A DNA stretch of 9,201 nucleotides, from NCBI GenBank assembly GCA_003504035.1, contig DOBW01000083.1, positions 576 to 9,776 on the forward strand, given 5' to 3'. The notes under the pieces are model-generated. The model did no database searches. It was given only the letters and a program-made list of their open reading frames with translations, and was not told where the DNA came from. Below, piece by piece: positions 1 to 6,282 of this stretch (positions are counted from its first letter, which is position 1; the number at the start of each line of letters is the position of its first letter). This DNA comes from Rhodospirillaceae bacterium. GTDB lineage: Bacteria > Pseudomonadota > Alphaproteobacteria > UBA9219. The position numbers and the translations under genes are program-made.

Positions 1-870
1 GGCGATAGCTCCTGTACGCTGCCGCCGTATTCTTTGTCCGGTAAAATTGTTAAGGAGATAGATCGTCAATCACGGGCCTTAGCCAAAGCGATTAAGGTCA
101 AGGGGCTTATGAATGTTCAGTTCGCCGTTAAAGATGAGGATATTTATATTCTTGAAGTTAATCCACGGGCGAGCCGAACAGTTCCCTTTGTTGCCAAAGC
201 GACAGGTGTTGCGATTGCTAAAGTGGCGGCGCGCATTGCTAGCGGGGAGAAACTCAAAGACATTTTGGATCAAGAGAAAACAGGACAGCCTTTGAATCGC
301 TTGGCGGTAAAAACACCAGTCTTTCCTTTTGCGCGTTTTCCCGGAATTGACACTATCTTGGGGCCAGAGATGAAATCGACAGGCGAAGTCATGGGCATGG
401 ATCGCGATTTTGCCCATGCCTATGCCAAGGCGCAGCTGGGGGCAGGGTTAGAGCTACCTTGTTCGGGTACGTGTTTTATCTCGGTGAAAGATTCAGACAA
501 AGTTTCGACAATTAAGTTGGCTTGGCAACTTCTTAGAATTGGATTCGATCTTATTGCGACAAGTGGAACGGCGCGGGCGCTTAAAGAGGCCGATCTTCCT
601 GTCCGTAGAGTTAACAAGGTTCATGAAGGTCAGCCTCATGTTGTTGATGCTATGATTAATGGTGAGGTTCAGCTTATGGTCAATACAACGGCGGAAGGGG
701 CTCAAACGCTTATAGATAGCTTTAGTTTGCGCCGCACAGCACTTGTGAAGGGAATACCCAACTATACAACTATGGCGGGTGCTAAGGCCGCTGTTGGGGC
801 TATTTCAGCCCTTCAGACTGGAACCCTTGAAGTTGAGAGCCTTCAGTCGTATCTTAAAGCTTCAAACTGA
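1..870 (+). CDS. carB: Carbamoyl-phosphate synthase large subunit, C-terminal part (5' end outside window)
   Basis: CarB makes carbamoyl phosphate from bicarbonate, ammonia (tunnelled from CarA) and two ATP, for pyrimidine and arginine synthesis in the cytoplasm. The frame is open from base 1, giving 289 residues, so the gene begins upstream. The opening GDSSCTLPPYSLS is the CarB signature in the second ATP-grasp unit. The metal-binding motif EVNPRASRTVPFVAKATG follows (E at 154-156, N at 160-162), both residues conserved. From about base 463 to the end lies the MGS-like allosteric domain, with GFDLIATSGTA and VNTTAEG, which in the family binds effectors such as UMP, IMP or ornithine. The family is about 1,070-1,100 residues, so roughly the last quarter is present and the C-terminus looks complete. 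The stop is followed by a 94-bp gap to greA, a neighbour seen in many proteobacteria. No damage is visible. Confidence 0.97.
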   Translation, partial: GDSSCTLPPYSLSGKIVKEIDRQSRALAKAIKVKGLMNVQFAVKDEDIYILEVNPRASRTVPFVAKATGVAIAKVAARIASGEKLKDILDQEKTGQPLNRLAVKTPVFPFARFPGIDTILGPEMKSTGEVMGMDRDFAHAYAKAQLGAGLELPCSGTCFISVKDSDKVSTIKLAWQLLRIGFDLIATSGTARALKEADLPVRRVNKVHEGQPHVVDAMINGEVQLMVNTTAEGAQTLIDSFSLRRTALVKGIPNYTTMAGAKAAVGAISALQTGTLEVESLQSYLKASN

Positions 871-888
871 TGTCTTGATTCTTAGTTC

Positions 889-911
889 TTCTCTTGTTTT
901 CAGCAAGAGAA
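889..911 (+). other. Hairpin between carB and greA
   Basis: A perfect 8-bp inverted repeat, TTCTCTTG (889-896) and CAAGAGAA (904-911), with a 7-nt loop lies 18 bp after the carB stop. No T-run follows directly; the nearest T-rich stretch begins about 15 nt later. It may be a weak terminator, an attenuator or an mRNA-stabilising structure between carB and greA. Its presence makes full co-transcription of the two genes likely but not certain. Confidence 0.45.
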
Positions 912-964
912 AAGGCGAGGATTGCTTTGTTTTTTGTATGTTTTTCATCTGTTGAGGTGTTGTT

Positions 965-1441
965 ATGACCGATAAAGTTCCAATGACTGTGAAAGGGCAC
1001 ACACAGCTGGAGGAGGAGTTTAAACACCTCAAAACGGTTGAGAGGCCTTCCATTATCAAGGCCATTGCTGAGGCGCGTGAACATGGTGATTTATCGGAAA
1101 ATGCCGAGTATCACGCTGCACGTGAGCGCCAGAGCTTTGTTGAGGGGCGTATCCAAGAGCTGGAAGGCAAACTTGGCCGCGCCGAAGTCATTGATGTTTC
1201 CAAGCTCAGTGGTGACACGGTCATGTTTGGCGTTACCGTAAAACTTATCGATGATGATACAGAGGAAGAAGTCCTTTACCAGCTTGTTGGCGATGATGAG
1301 TCAGATATCAAAGCGGGTCTTCTTTCGCTTTCTTCCCCTTTGGCGCGTGCGCTGATTGGCAAGAAAAAAGGCGATATAGTTGAGGTTGGTACGCCTAAAG
1401 GTTCCAAGTCTTACGAGATTGTTGCTATTGATTTTAAATAA
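965..1441 (+). CDS. greA: Transcription elongation factor GreA
   Basis: GreA enters the secondary channel of stalled, backtracked RNA polymerase and stimulates cleavage of the extruded RNA 3' end, so that elongation resumes. The 158-residue product matches the usual family length (about 158). Residues 1-75 form the N-terminal coiled coil, with the acidic tip DLSENAEY at 42-49; D42 and E45 are equivalent to the catalytic D41/E44 of the E. coli protein. Residues 80-158 form the FKBP-like C-terminal domain, ending in the typical [14 protein letters not shown] block. The ATG at 965 is preceded by GAGGTG (953-958) at 6-nt spacing, which supports this start. The gene follows carB on the same strand with a hairpin in the gap. 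It is intact and unremarkable. Confidence 0.97.
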   Translation: MTDKVPMTVKGHTQLEEEFKHLKTVERPSIIKAIAEAREHGDLSENAEYHAARERQSFVEGRIQELEGKLGRAEVIDVSKLSGDTVMFGVTVKLIDDDTEEEVLYQLVGDDESDIKAGLLSLSSPLARALIGKKKGDIVEVGTPKGSKSYEIVAIDFK

Positions 1442-1521
1442 AGCGTGCGTATCACTCCTTATTTCGATGACGACAAAGACGGAGACTGCTACAAGCAGGT
1501 TTCAAAAGGACATGTTTGCTT

Positions 1522-2139
1522 ATGAATGAAATACTCGACCTTATCCAGCAAAATGGCGACCTCTTTTATTTTATAACCTTTATCTGGACAGCACTGGAAG
1601 GCGAGACTTTTGTTGTCTTTGCCGGACTTGCCGCGCAGCGCGGTCTTCTCAATGTTTATATTTTGTTTGTTGCCGCTGCTTTGGGAAGCATGCTTGGAGA
1701 TCAGTTTTTCTTTTTTATAGGTCGTTTTTTTGGCCGCCGCATTGTTCAAAAGAAACCGAGTTTAAAGCCCAAGCTTCAAAAAGTTTTTGATGCTTTGGAA
1801 AAATATGATGTTGTTTTCATCCTTTCCTATCGTTTCATGTATGGTGTGCGCAATATCAGTGCCTTGGCCATTGGGATGAGCCAAATCTCATGGAGACGTT
1901 TTTTCCTCCTCAATACGCTCGCGTCTTTTTTGTGGTCTTTCATCTTTTGCGGTGGAGGGTATCTCTTTGGCGAAATCTTGAATTACATGGGAATCGCTAA
2001 TGATGAAAATGTCGATTTTGATGTCCGAAACCTGATGATTGCCGTTCTTGTGCTTTTTGTGTCTATTGTTGGTTTGCGTTTTTGGATGGCAAAACGCAAT
2101 AAAGCGGCGCTTGAAGAAAAAACGGAAGATAAAGAATAA
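1522..2139 (+). CDS. DedA-family inner-membrane protein
   Basis: DedA-family (SNARE-associated, PF09335-type) proteins are multi-pass inner-membrane proteins. Members have been linked to membrane homeostasis and to flipping of undecaprenyl phosphate or phospholipids; which applies here is not visible. The 205 residues carry the family pattern: the re-entrant acidic segment WTALEGETFVVFAG (22-35), then GSMLGDQFFFFIGRFFGR (55-72), the arginine-rich motif YRFMYGVRNISALAIGMS (103-120), WRRFFLLNTLAS (124-135), and a terminal hydrophobic helix near 160-177 followed by a charged tail. Usual family length is about 200-220. The ATG at 1522 lies 11 nt after AAAAGGA (1504-1510); a TTG at 1516, two codons upstream, has a better 5-nt spacing and is a real alternative. 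It lies 80 bp after greA and may share its transcript. A paralogue-specific name cannot be assigned. Confidence 0.9.
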   Translation: MNEILDLIQQNGDLFYFITFIWTALEGETFVVFAGLAAQRGLLNVYILFVAAALGSMLGDQFFFFIGRFFGRRIVQKKPSLKPKLQKVFDALEKYDVVFILSYRFMYGVRNISALAIGMSQISWRRFFLLNTLASFLWSFIFCGGGYLFGEILNYMGIANDENVDFDVRNLMIAVLVLFVSIVGLRFWMAKRNKAALEEKTEDKE

Positions 2140-2141
2140 CC

Positions 2142-2207
2142 CTTTGTTTTTTAAAAGAGAGAAAACAAAGCCGCGTTTCAAACAGGGGCTTAAAAAGCCT
2201 TTTCTTT
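2142..2207 (+). terminator. Two successive hairpins after the DedA gene, the second terminator-like
   Basis: Two hairpins follow the DedA stop. The first is CTTTGTTTT (2142-2150) pairing with AAAACAAAG (2162-2170), 9 bp with an 11-nt loop. The second is GGCTT (2187-2191) with AAGCC (2195-2199) and a 3-nt loop, followed at once by TTTTCTTT (2200-2207). The second has the layout of an intrinsic terminator but its stem is short, so termination may be partial. It would separate the carB-greA-DedA transcript from acpP. Confidence 0.5.
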
Positions 2208-2404
2208 ACTTTGCAGCAAAATTTGGTTAACAAAAAAATCGCTTGAGAGTGTACAAATCCTCTAGACAGAAGGGCGCGTACGTTTTAGAGAAAGGCCTCT
2301 CGCGCGGGGCGCTTATTCGTAATGTCGGGAACCCTTCCGGCTGAGATGAGTCTGCTCAAGCGCATAACAGAAACATAGATTAACAACAGAAGGCTATGCA
2401 GATC
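2208..2404 (+). promoter_or_regulatory. acpP upstream region with foldable GC-rich leader
   Basis: This gap should hold the acpP promoter, but no convincing -35/-10 pair is visible; TTAACA (2227-2232) and TACAAA (2252-2257) are 19 nt apart, a weak candidate. Downstream, 2273-2363 is GC-rich and can fold: GCGCG (2273-2277) can pair with a later CGCGC, with AGAG/CTCT nested inside. An outer stem GCGCTT (2309-2314) / AAGCGC (2358-2363) could enclose a small GGAA-CCC-TTCC hairpin. The last 40 bases are A-rich, ending in AGAAGG (2388-2393), the ribosome-binding site that selects the ATG at 2405. This fits a structured 5' leader; I cannot match it to a known RNA family. Confidence 0.35.
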
Positions 2405-2644
2405 ATGAGCGATATTGCGGAAAGCGTAAAGAAGATTGTCATCGAACATTTGGGTGTTGATGCGGCTAAAGTCACAGAGAACGCCAGCTTCATCGATGAT
2501 TTGGGCGCAGATAGCCTAGATACGGTCGAGCTCGTTATGGCCTTTGAAGAAGAGTTTAGTGTCGAGATTCCAGACGATGCAGCCGAAAAGATTGTTACCG
2601 TTAAGGATGCAGTCGACTTCATTACAGAGAAAAAAGCGGCGTAA
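2405..2644 (+). CDS. acpP: Acyl carrier protein
   Basis: AcpP carries growing acyl chains on a 4'-phosphopantetheine arm through the type II fatty-acid synthase, and supplies acyl groups for phospholipid and lipid A synthesis. The 79-residue, very acidic product has the standard length (77-80). The attachment motif is [18 protein letters not shown], with the modified serine at residue 37, followed by [19 protein letters not shown], the helix III/IV region. I chose the ATG at 2405 because AGAAGG ends 11 nt upstream and [11 protein letters not shown] is the usual N-terminus. An in-frame ATG at 2396 would leave only 2 nt after the same site. fabF follows after 46 bp with no terminator between, so the two are likely an operon. 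fabD and fabG, commonly placed before acpP, are not next to it here. Confidence 0.97.
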   Translation: MSDIAESVKKIVIEHLGVDAAKVTENASFIDDLGADSLDTVELVMAFEEEFSVEIPDDAAEKIVTVKDAVDFITEKKAA

Positions 2645-2690
2645 AGTTCTTGCCTTTTTCTGCTTTTGAAATTTAGGTAGAAGATAGAAA

Positions 2691-3950
2691 ATGAGAAGAG
2701 TCGTCATCACAGGTCTCGGGATGCTGACACCGCTTGGTGTTGGTGTCGACTTTAACTGGGAACGCCTAACGGCTTCGCAAAGTGGGATTCGGTCGATTTC
2801 AGGTTTTGAATCTGCCGATCTCACATCGCGCGTGGCCGGACAGGTTCCCCGTGGGGATGCGGATGGTGAATTTAATATTGACACCTTCATACCGCCTAAA
2901 GACCAGAAAAAAATGGATGTCTTTATCCATTTTGCGATTGCAGCGGCGGCTGAAGCGGTTAAGGATAGCGGCTATCTTCCCAAAACCGAAGAAGAGCAAG
3001 AGCGTGCTGGCGTTCTTATTGGCTCCGGCATTGGGGGTCTCAATGAGATTTATGAGACCGCTCTTGTTCTCAAGGAAAAAGGCGCACGTCGTGTTTCTCC
3101 TTTCTTCATTCCTAAGAGTCTGATCAATCTGGCCTCTGGTCAGGTTTCTATTGAGCACGGTTTTCGAGGGCCCAATCATTCCGTTGTTACGGCTTGTGCA
3201 ACGGGAAGCCATGCCCTTGGTGATGCAGCGCGTTTTCTTATAAATGATGATGCGGATGTGATGCTGGCGGGTGGAACAGAGGCTGCTGTTTGCCGTATTG
3301 GCGTTGCGGGCTTTTGCTCGATGCGGGCTTTATCAACTGGCTTTAATGACACGCCGGAAAAAGCGTCACGTCCTTTTGATGCAGGCCGTGATGGGTTTGT
3401 CATAGGCGAGGGCGCAGGCGTTGTTCTTTTAGAAGAATATGAGCACGCCAAGAAACGTGGCGCTAAAATCTATGGCGAGATTATCGGTTATGGTCTTTCT
3501 GGCGATGCTTATCACATGTCGGCACCTGCTGATACGGGTGATGGCGGGTTCCGTGCCATGAAGATGGCGCTGAAGCGTGCCTCGGTAAATGTGGATGAGA
3601 TTGATTACATTAATGCCCATGGCACTTCCACGCCGCTTGGTGATGAGATTGAGGTTGGCGCTGTTAAACGTCTTTTAGGCGATGAGGCAGGCAAAGCGAC
3701 CATGTCATCAACAAAATCAGCAACGGGTCATCTTTTAGGTGCGGCTGGTGCGGTTGAGACGATTTATTGTCTTAAGGCCATGCAAGCGGGGCTTATTCCA
3801 CCGACCCTTAATCTCGATGATGTTTCTGAAGGCTGTGAAGGGATTGATCTTGTTCCTTACAAAGCCAAGGAGAAAGAAATCAACATTGCCCTGTCCAATT
3901 CCTTCGGCTTTGGCGGCACGAATGCGAGCCTTGTTTTTAAAAAAGTTTAG
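2691..3950 (+). CDS. fabF: 3-oxoacyl-ACP synthase II (KAS II)
   Basis: FabF condenses malonyl-ACP with acyl-ACP in the elongation cycle of fatty-acid synthesis, releasing CO2; in many bacteria it also shapes the temperature response of unsaturated chain length. The 419 residues fit the family (about 410-420). The thiolase-fold catalytic triad is complete: the acyl-accepting cysteine C169 in VVTACATGSHALG, H310 in NAHGTSTPLGD and H347 in KSATGHLLGAAGA. Other family marks are the start RRVVITGLGMLTPLG, the GSGIGGL block at 111-117 and the glycine-rich end SNSFGFGGTNASLVF. The Cys-His-His set with this N-terminus points to FabF/FabB rather than FabH; FabF is favoured over FabB by length and by the adjacent acpP. 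The start is preceded by AGGTAG about 10 nt upstream. mltG, often next after fabF, is absent. Confidence 0.97.
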   Translation: MRRVVITGLGMLTPLGVGVDFNWERLTASQSGIRSISGFESADLTSRVAGQVPRGDADGEFNIDTFIPPKDQKKMDVFIHFAIAAAAEAVKDSGYLPKTEEEQERAGVLIGSGIGGLNEIYETALVLKEKGARRVSPFFIPKSLINLASGQVSIEHGFRGPNHSVVTACATGSHALGDAARFLINDDADVMLAGGTEAAVCRIGVAGFCSMRALSTGFNDTPEKASRPFDAGRDGFVIGEGAGVVLLEEYEHAKKRGAKIYGEIIGYGLSGDAYHMSAPADTGDGGFRAMKMALKRASVNVDEIDYINAHGTSTPLGDEIEVGAVKRLLGDEAGKATMSSTKSATGHLLGAAGAVETIYCLKAMQAGLIPPTLNLDDVSEGCEGIDLVPYKAKEKEINIALSNSFGFGGTNASLVFKKV

Positions 3951-4035
3951 TTTTTACTTTTCACACATACTCACGTTTGAAGCGTTTCCCCAGACTCGTC
4001 ATGATTTGATAATCAAGCGTCTTAATTCCAGTAAA

Positions 4036-4064
4036 TCATTTGCTGGAGGCTGATTCGCAAATGA
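4036..4064 (+). other. 8-bp hairpin enclosing a GGAGG and an ATG
   Basis: TCATTTGC (4036-4043) pairs perfectly with GCAAATGA (4057-4064) across a 13-nt loop. The loop contains GGAGG (4045-4049), and the 3' arm contains the ATG at 4061. No T-run follows, so this is not a standard intrinsic terminator. Placement of a Shine-Dalgarno-like sequence in the loop and a start codon in the stem would suit translational control of the short ORF that begins there, but this could be coincidence. Confidence 0.4.
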
Positions 4065-4162
4065 GGAAGAGGCGAAAAAACGGCCATTTTCTTTGTTTTT
4101 TCTCCTGTATTCACTGTTGTTTCGAATCTAAAAAGAAGCTCTTTTCAAGCTACATCAAGTAA
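4061..4162 (+). CDS. Possible 33-residue peptide, basic and cysteine-rich (speculative)
   Basis: An ATG at 4061 opens 33 codons ending in TAA (4160-4162). The best ribosome-binding sequence is GGAGG at 4045-4049, 11 nt upstream, in the loop of a hairpin whose 3' arm contains the start codon. The peptide begins with a basic stretch, MRKRRKNG, followed by an aromatic and cysteine-rich hydrophobic core HFLCFFSCIHCCF (four cysteines), then a lysine-rich end. That shape could suit a small membrane-associated or leader peptide. I recognise no family. In AT-rich intergenic DNA an ORF of this size arises readily by chance; only the strong GGAGG raises it above background. Confidence 0.2.
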   Translation: MRKRRKNGHFLCFFSCIHCCFESKKKLFSSYIK

Positions 4163-4163
4163 G

Positions 4164-4236
4164 GCACATTAGAAATGTTTGTATTAGAGAAGGGTTTTTT
4201 TCCAGCTCTTCCCTATTCATGCCACATTTAATGTGC
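4164..4236. promoter_or_regulatory. Paired CACATT palindromes upstream of the PPIase gene
   Basis: CACATT-T-AATGTG (4223-4235) is a perfect 6-bp palindrome with a 1-nt centre. About 58 bp upstream, CACATT-AGA-AATGTT (from 4165) is an imperfect copy of the same half-sites. The outer arms GCACATTA (4164-4171) and TAATGTGC (4229-4236) are also perfect inverted repeats of each other. The pair could be operator sites for a dimeric regulator, or the arms of a longer RNA hairpin. The site lies 42-114 bp before the PPIase start. Confidence 0.35.
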
Positions 4237-4277
4237 TAAATCGTTTGCACGTTATTTTAACAAAAGGAACCTCACAG

Positions 4278-5138
4278 ATGAAGAAACCACTTCGTATTGC
4301 ACTGCTGGGTTTGGCTCTTGGCACATTGGTGCTTCCCGCCACAGCAGCAGAAAAAAAGAGTGATGACCCTGTTGTCGCACGTGTTAATGGCGCTAAAATT
4401 TATCGTTCTCAGATTTTGCGTGAGCTTCAAGCTATGGGCGCACATGCTGCACAGCTTCCTCCCAATGTGCTGTATCCCAAGCTTCTTAATAAGGCGATTG
4501 TAACGAAGCTGGTTTCATCCAAAGGTTATGCTGCCAAGATGCAGAAAGATCCCGAAGTTAAAAAACGTCTGAAAGATTCCGAGGATGAGATTGTGGCCGA
4601 TATTTATGTCCGCAAGACCATTCAGCCTAAAATCACAGACGCGAAGATCAAGGCTCGTTACAAAAAGCTTTCAGGCAAGTTTAAACCACAAGATGAAATC
4701 CGTGCACGTCACATTCTTGTAAAAACCGAAAAAGAAGCGAAAGCGCTTCTGAAGAAAATCAAAAATGGTGATGATTTTGCCAAGATCGCGATGGAAAAAT
4801 CACAAGATAAGGGGTCTGCTAAGCAGGGCGGTGATTTGGGTTATTTTACGCGCAAGGTCATGGTGAAGCCTTTTGCTGATGCTGCCTTTAAGCTTAAAGC
4901 CGGTGGGATTACCGATAAGCCTGTTAAGACAGATTTCGGCTATCACATCATTAAAGCTGAGGATCGTCGTAAATCTTCGCCCCCACCATTGAGCGAGGTT
5001 AAAGACCAGATCATGGGTCAAGTTGGCCAAGAATTGGTTGAAAAGATGATTAATGGATTAAAAGCCAAGGCTAAAATCGAGAAGTTCAATATCGATGGAA
5101 CGCCTATTAAGAAAGAGAAAAAAGCCAAGAAAAAATAA
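4278..5138 (+). CDS. Secreted parvulin-type peptidyl-prolyl cis-trans isomerase (PpiC/SurA-like)
   Basis: This is a periplasmic folding factor that would catalyse proline cis-trans isomerisation and probably chaperone exported proteins. Of 286 residues, 1-24 form a signal peptide: basic MKKPLR, hydrophobic core, then ATA-AE near residues 21-25. It lacks a lipobox cysteine, so it is probably soluble. Residues 25-125 form a lysine-rich helical region like the SurA_N chaperone part. A single parvulin domain spans about 138-231, with ARHILV (H145), GGDLGYF (184-190), FADAAFKLKAGGI and DFGYHIIKAEDR (H223), the two conserved histidines both present. The C-terminus ends in KKEKKAKKK. Start chosen for AAAGGA nine or so nt before the ATG and for the signal peptide beginning there. 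One parvulin domain and under 300 residues fit PpiC/PrsA-like proteins better than two-domain SurA. It appears monocistronic, with a strong terminator. Confidence 0.92.
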   Translation: MKKPLRIALLGLALGTLVLPATAAEKKSDDPVVARVNGAKIYRSQILRELQAMGAHAAQLPPNVLYPKLLNKAIVTKLVSSKGYAAKMQKDPEVKKRLKDSEDEIVADIYVRKTIQPKITDAKIKARYKKLSGKFKPQDEIRARHILVKTEKEAKALLKKIKNGDDFAKIAMEKSQDKGSAKQGGDLGYFTRKVMVKPFADAAFKLKAGGITDKPVKTDFGYHIIKAEDRRKSSPPPLSEVKDQIMGQVGQELVEKMINGLKAKAKIEKFNIDGTPIKKEKKAKKK

Positions 5139-5155
5139 GCATTGGCTACTTTTAG

Positions 5156-5187
5156 AAAAGCCCGTCAGGAAACTGGCGGGTTTTTTT
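5156..5187 (+). terminator. Intrinsic terminator of the PPIase gene
   Basis: CCCGTCAG (5161-5168), loop GAAA, CTGGCGGG (5173-5180) form an 8-bp stem with one T-G wobble, followed directly by seven Ts (5181-5187). The stable GAAA tetraloop and U-tract make this a textbook rho-independent terminator, 23 bp past the stop codon. Confidence 0.92.
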
Positions 5188-5198
5188 AGTCCTTTCCG

Positions 5199-5327
5199 TT
5201 TAGAAATTTGTCATCCCGCACAGCCTGAACGAAAGTAAAGGCGAGCAAGCGGTATCCAGAGCCGCGAAAAATGAGCTTGGGTTTTTGCCGCTCTGGACCC
5301 CCGCTTTCGCTAGGGAGACAAGTTTTT
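5199..5327. repeat. Palindromic intergenic repeat, copy 1
   Basis: The element is bounded by TGTCATCCC (5209-5217) and an imperfect complement GGGAGACA (5313-5320). Inside, CCAGAG (5256-5261) pairs with CTCTGG (5291-5296), and CGAAAG pairs with CTTTCG in the right arm. The left arm carries extra sequence relative to the right, so it is asymmetric. The first 27 bp (5199-5225) are identical to the start of copy 2 at 6153-6179, including about 10 bp outside the terminal inverted repeat; a GTTTTT tail follows both copies. It has no coding potential and belongs to the non-autonomous palindromic repeats widespread in Proteobacteria. It lies just after the PPIase terminator and before the yhhQ promoter. 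Confidence 0.88.
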
Positions 5328-5385
5328 ATTGTCAATTTTGCTATATGTTCGGTGCGCAGCGACACAGATTTTTATTACAGCGTAG

Positions 5386-5414
5386 TTTACATGACCACTC
5401 TAAATTGCCATACT
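5386..5414 (+). promoter_or_regulatory. Sigma-70-type promoter for the yhhQ-like gene
   Basis: TTTACA (5386-5391), a 17-nt spacer, then CATACT (5409-5414): five of six and four of six matches to the consensus hexamers with ideal spacing. Transcription would begin near 5421, giving a leader of about 30 nt before the ATG at 5452. That leader is too short for a preQ1 riboswitch, and none is seen. Confidence 0.6.
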
Positions 5415-5451
5415 TTTTAAACGTTTTTTGCATTTTGAAGAAAGTTTACTC

Positions 5452-6144
5452 ATGTCTTCCTCTCTCCGTGTGACCAGCAACGACAGCGAATGGAGTCCTA
5501 AATATTATGGCGTTATTGTCGGACTGTTTTGTGGGATTTATATGATTTCAACAGCGATTTCCCTTAAAATTATTGTGTTGGGGCCGTTTATTATTTCGGC
5601 AGGACTGCTTGTTGTTCCGCTTTGCACAATCATTACCGATATTTTGACAGAGATTTATGGATTTAACCGCACAAGACAAGCCATATGGACAGTACTTGTG
5701 TGTATCATTTTGTTTTCTTTTTTCTCTCAAATTGCTGTGATGTTGCCTCCTGCCTCTTTTTGGCCGCATCAAGAGGCTTATACGACCATTTTTTCTGCAA
5801 CGCCACGTATTGCTCTGGCGGGTTGCTTGGCGTGGTTGACAGGCGAGTTTCTTAACAGCTATGTCATGTCAAAGATGAAGATTTTTCAGAATGCTAAAAA
5901 TACGTCTCTACGTTTCATAGGCTCAACAATTATTGCTCAGTTTGCCGACACGATTGTCTTTATGTTGGTTGCTTTTGGGGGGGCAATGCCTTGGGAGGCC
6001 TTCGTTAAAATGGCATTAATTGCTTGGATAGCAAAAATCCTTTACGAGGTTTTTGCTCTTCCCTTATCTCTCTCTGCGACAAAAAAGCTTAAGCAGATGG
6101 AAGGCATCGAGCATTTTGATAAGCAAAAAATCTCGTTAGTGTAA
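5452..6144 (+). CDS. yhhQ: Queuosine-precursor transporter, YhhQ/VUT family
   Basis: Members of this family (DUF165, PF02592) are inner-membrane carriers; E. coli YhhQ imports the queuosine precursors preQ0/preQ1 for tRNA wobble-base modification. The 230 residues match the family's usual 220-240. Six hydrophobic segments lie near 18-37, 40-64, 76-99, 108-131, 150-176 and 180-206. Family marks are the acidic TDILTEIYGFNRTRQAIW stretch (62-79), GEFLNSYVMSKMK, and RFIGSTIIAQFADTIVF (144-160). The ATG at 5452 follows GAAGAAAG at about 8 nt; a TTG at 5428 in frame would add eight residues but has no better site. The gene has its own promoter and lies between the two repeat copies, ending 138 bp from the convergent clpA. 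Substrate is inferred from the family only. Confidence 0.88.
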   Translation: MSSSLRVTSNDSEWSPKYYGVIVGLFCGIYMISTAISLKIIVLGPFIISAGLLVVPLCTIITDILTEIYGFNRTRQAIWTVLVCIILFSFFSQIAVMLPPASFWPHQEAYTTIFSATPRIALAGCLAWLTGEFLNSYVMSKMKIFQNAKNTSLRFIGSTIIAQFADTIVFMLVAFGGAMPWEAFVKMALIAWIAKILYEVFALPLSLSATKKLKQMEGIEHFDKQKISLV

Positions 6145-6152
6145 TATATCAT

Positions 6153-6281
6153 TTTAGAAATTTGTCATCCCGCACAGCCAGAGCGAAAGCGATGGCGTGA
6201 TGCGGGATCCAGAGTCACGAGGAACTACCTTGAGTTTATGTCGCTCTGGACCCCCGCTTTCGCGAGGGTGACACAGTTTTT
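6153..6281. repeat. Palindromic intergenic repeat, copy 2, between convergent genes
   Basis: This copy is better conserved. The outer arms TGTCATCC (6163-6170) and GGGTGACA (6266-6273) pair with one wobble. GCGAAAGCG (6183-6191) pairs perfectly with CGCTTTCGC (6255-6263). Bases 6204-6214 pair with 6244-6254 with one mismatch, around a 29-nt loop. Eight Ts (6277-6284) follow on the + strand and run into the clpA stop codon. It occupies nearly the whole gap between the yhhQ-like gene and clpA, so it is the only visible candidate terminator for both; the T-run favours action on the + strand transcript. Its first 27 bp equal those of copy 1. Confidence 0.9.
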
Positions 6282-6282
6282 T

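Larger units (their letters stand above)
3951..4277. other. 327-bp gap between fabF and the PPIase gene
   Basis: No gene of normal length is seen on either strand, and no clear T-run terminator follows fabF. The stretch holds an 8-bp hairpin (4036-4064), a possible 33-codon ORF (4061-4162), and two related CACATT palindromes (4164-4236). These are listed separately. The second half is AT-rich and must contain the PPIase promoter if that gene is transcribed alone, but I cannot place a -35/-10 pair with confidence. An unannotated small RNA would also fit this space. Confidence 0.5.

Noticed and set aside
2325..2350. A TPP-riboswitch-like piece (CCCTTCCGGCTGAGATGAG) before acpP
   Set aside because: Only the CTGAGA half is suggestive. 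The second half (ACCTGATCTGG...TAATGCCAGCGTAGGG-like) is missing, and acpP is not a thiamine gene.
2396..2404. Upstream in-frame ATG of acpP at 2396
   Set aside because: It lies only 2 nt after AGAAGG, and the residues it adds are not in the usual AcpP N-terminus.
3739..4053. A 104-codon frame overlapping the fabF end on the + strand
   Set aside because: It lies mostly inside fabF in another frame, lacks a ribosome-binding site and has no family resemblance.
5199..5327. CRISPR repeat-spacer unit or insertion-sequence remnant
   Set aside because: There are only two copies, nearly 1 kb apart, no regular spacing, no transposase fragment, and the internal palindrome fits a non-autonomous intergenic repeat.
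5328..5451. A preQ1 riboswitch before the yhhQ-like gene
   Set aside because: The promoter leaves a leader of only about 30 nt, and no preQ1-I stem with the A-rich tail is seen.
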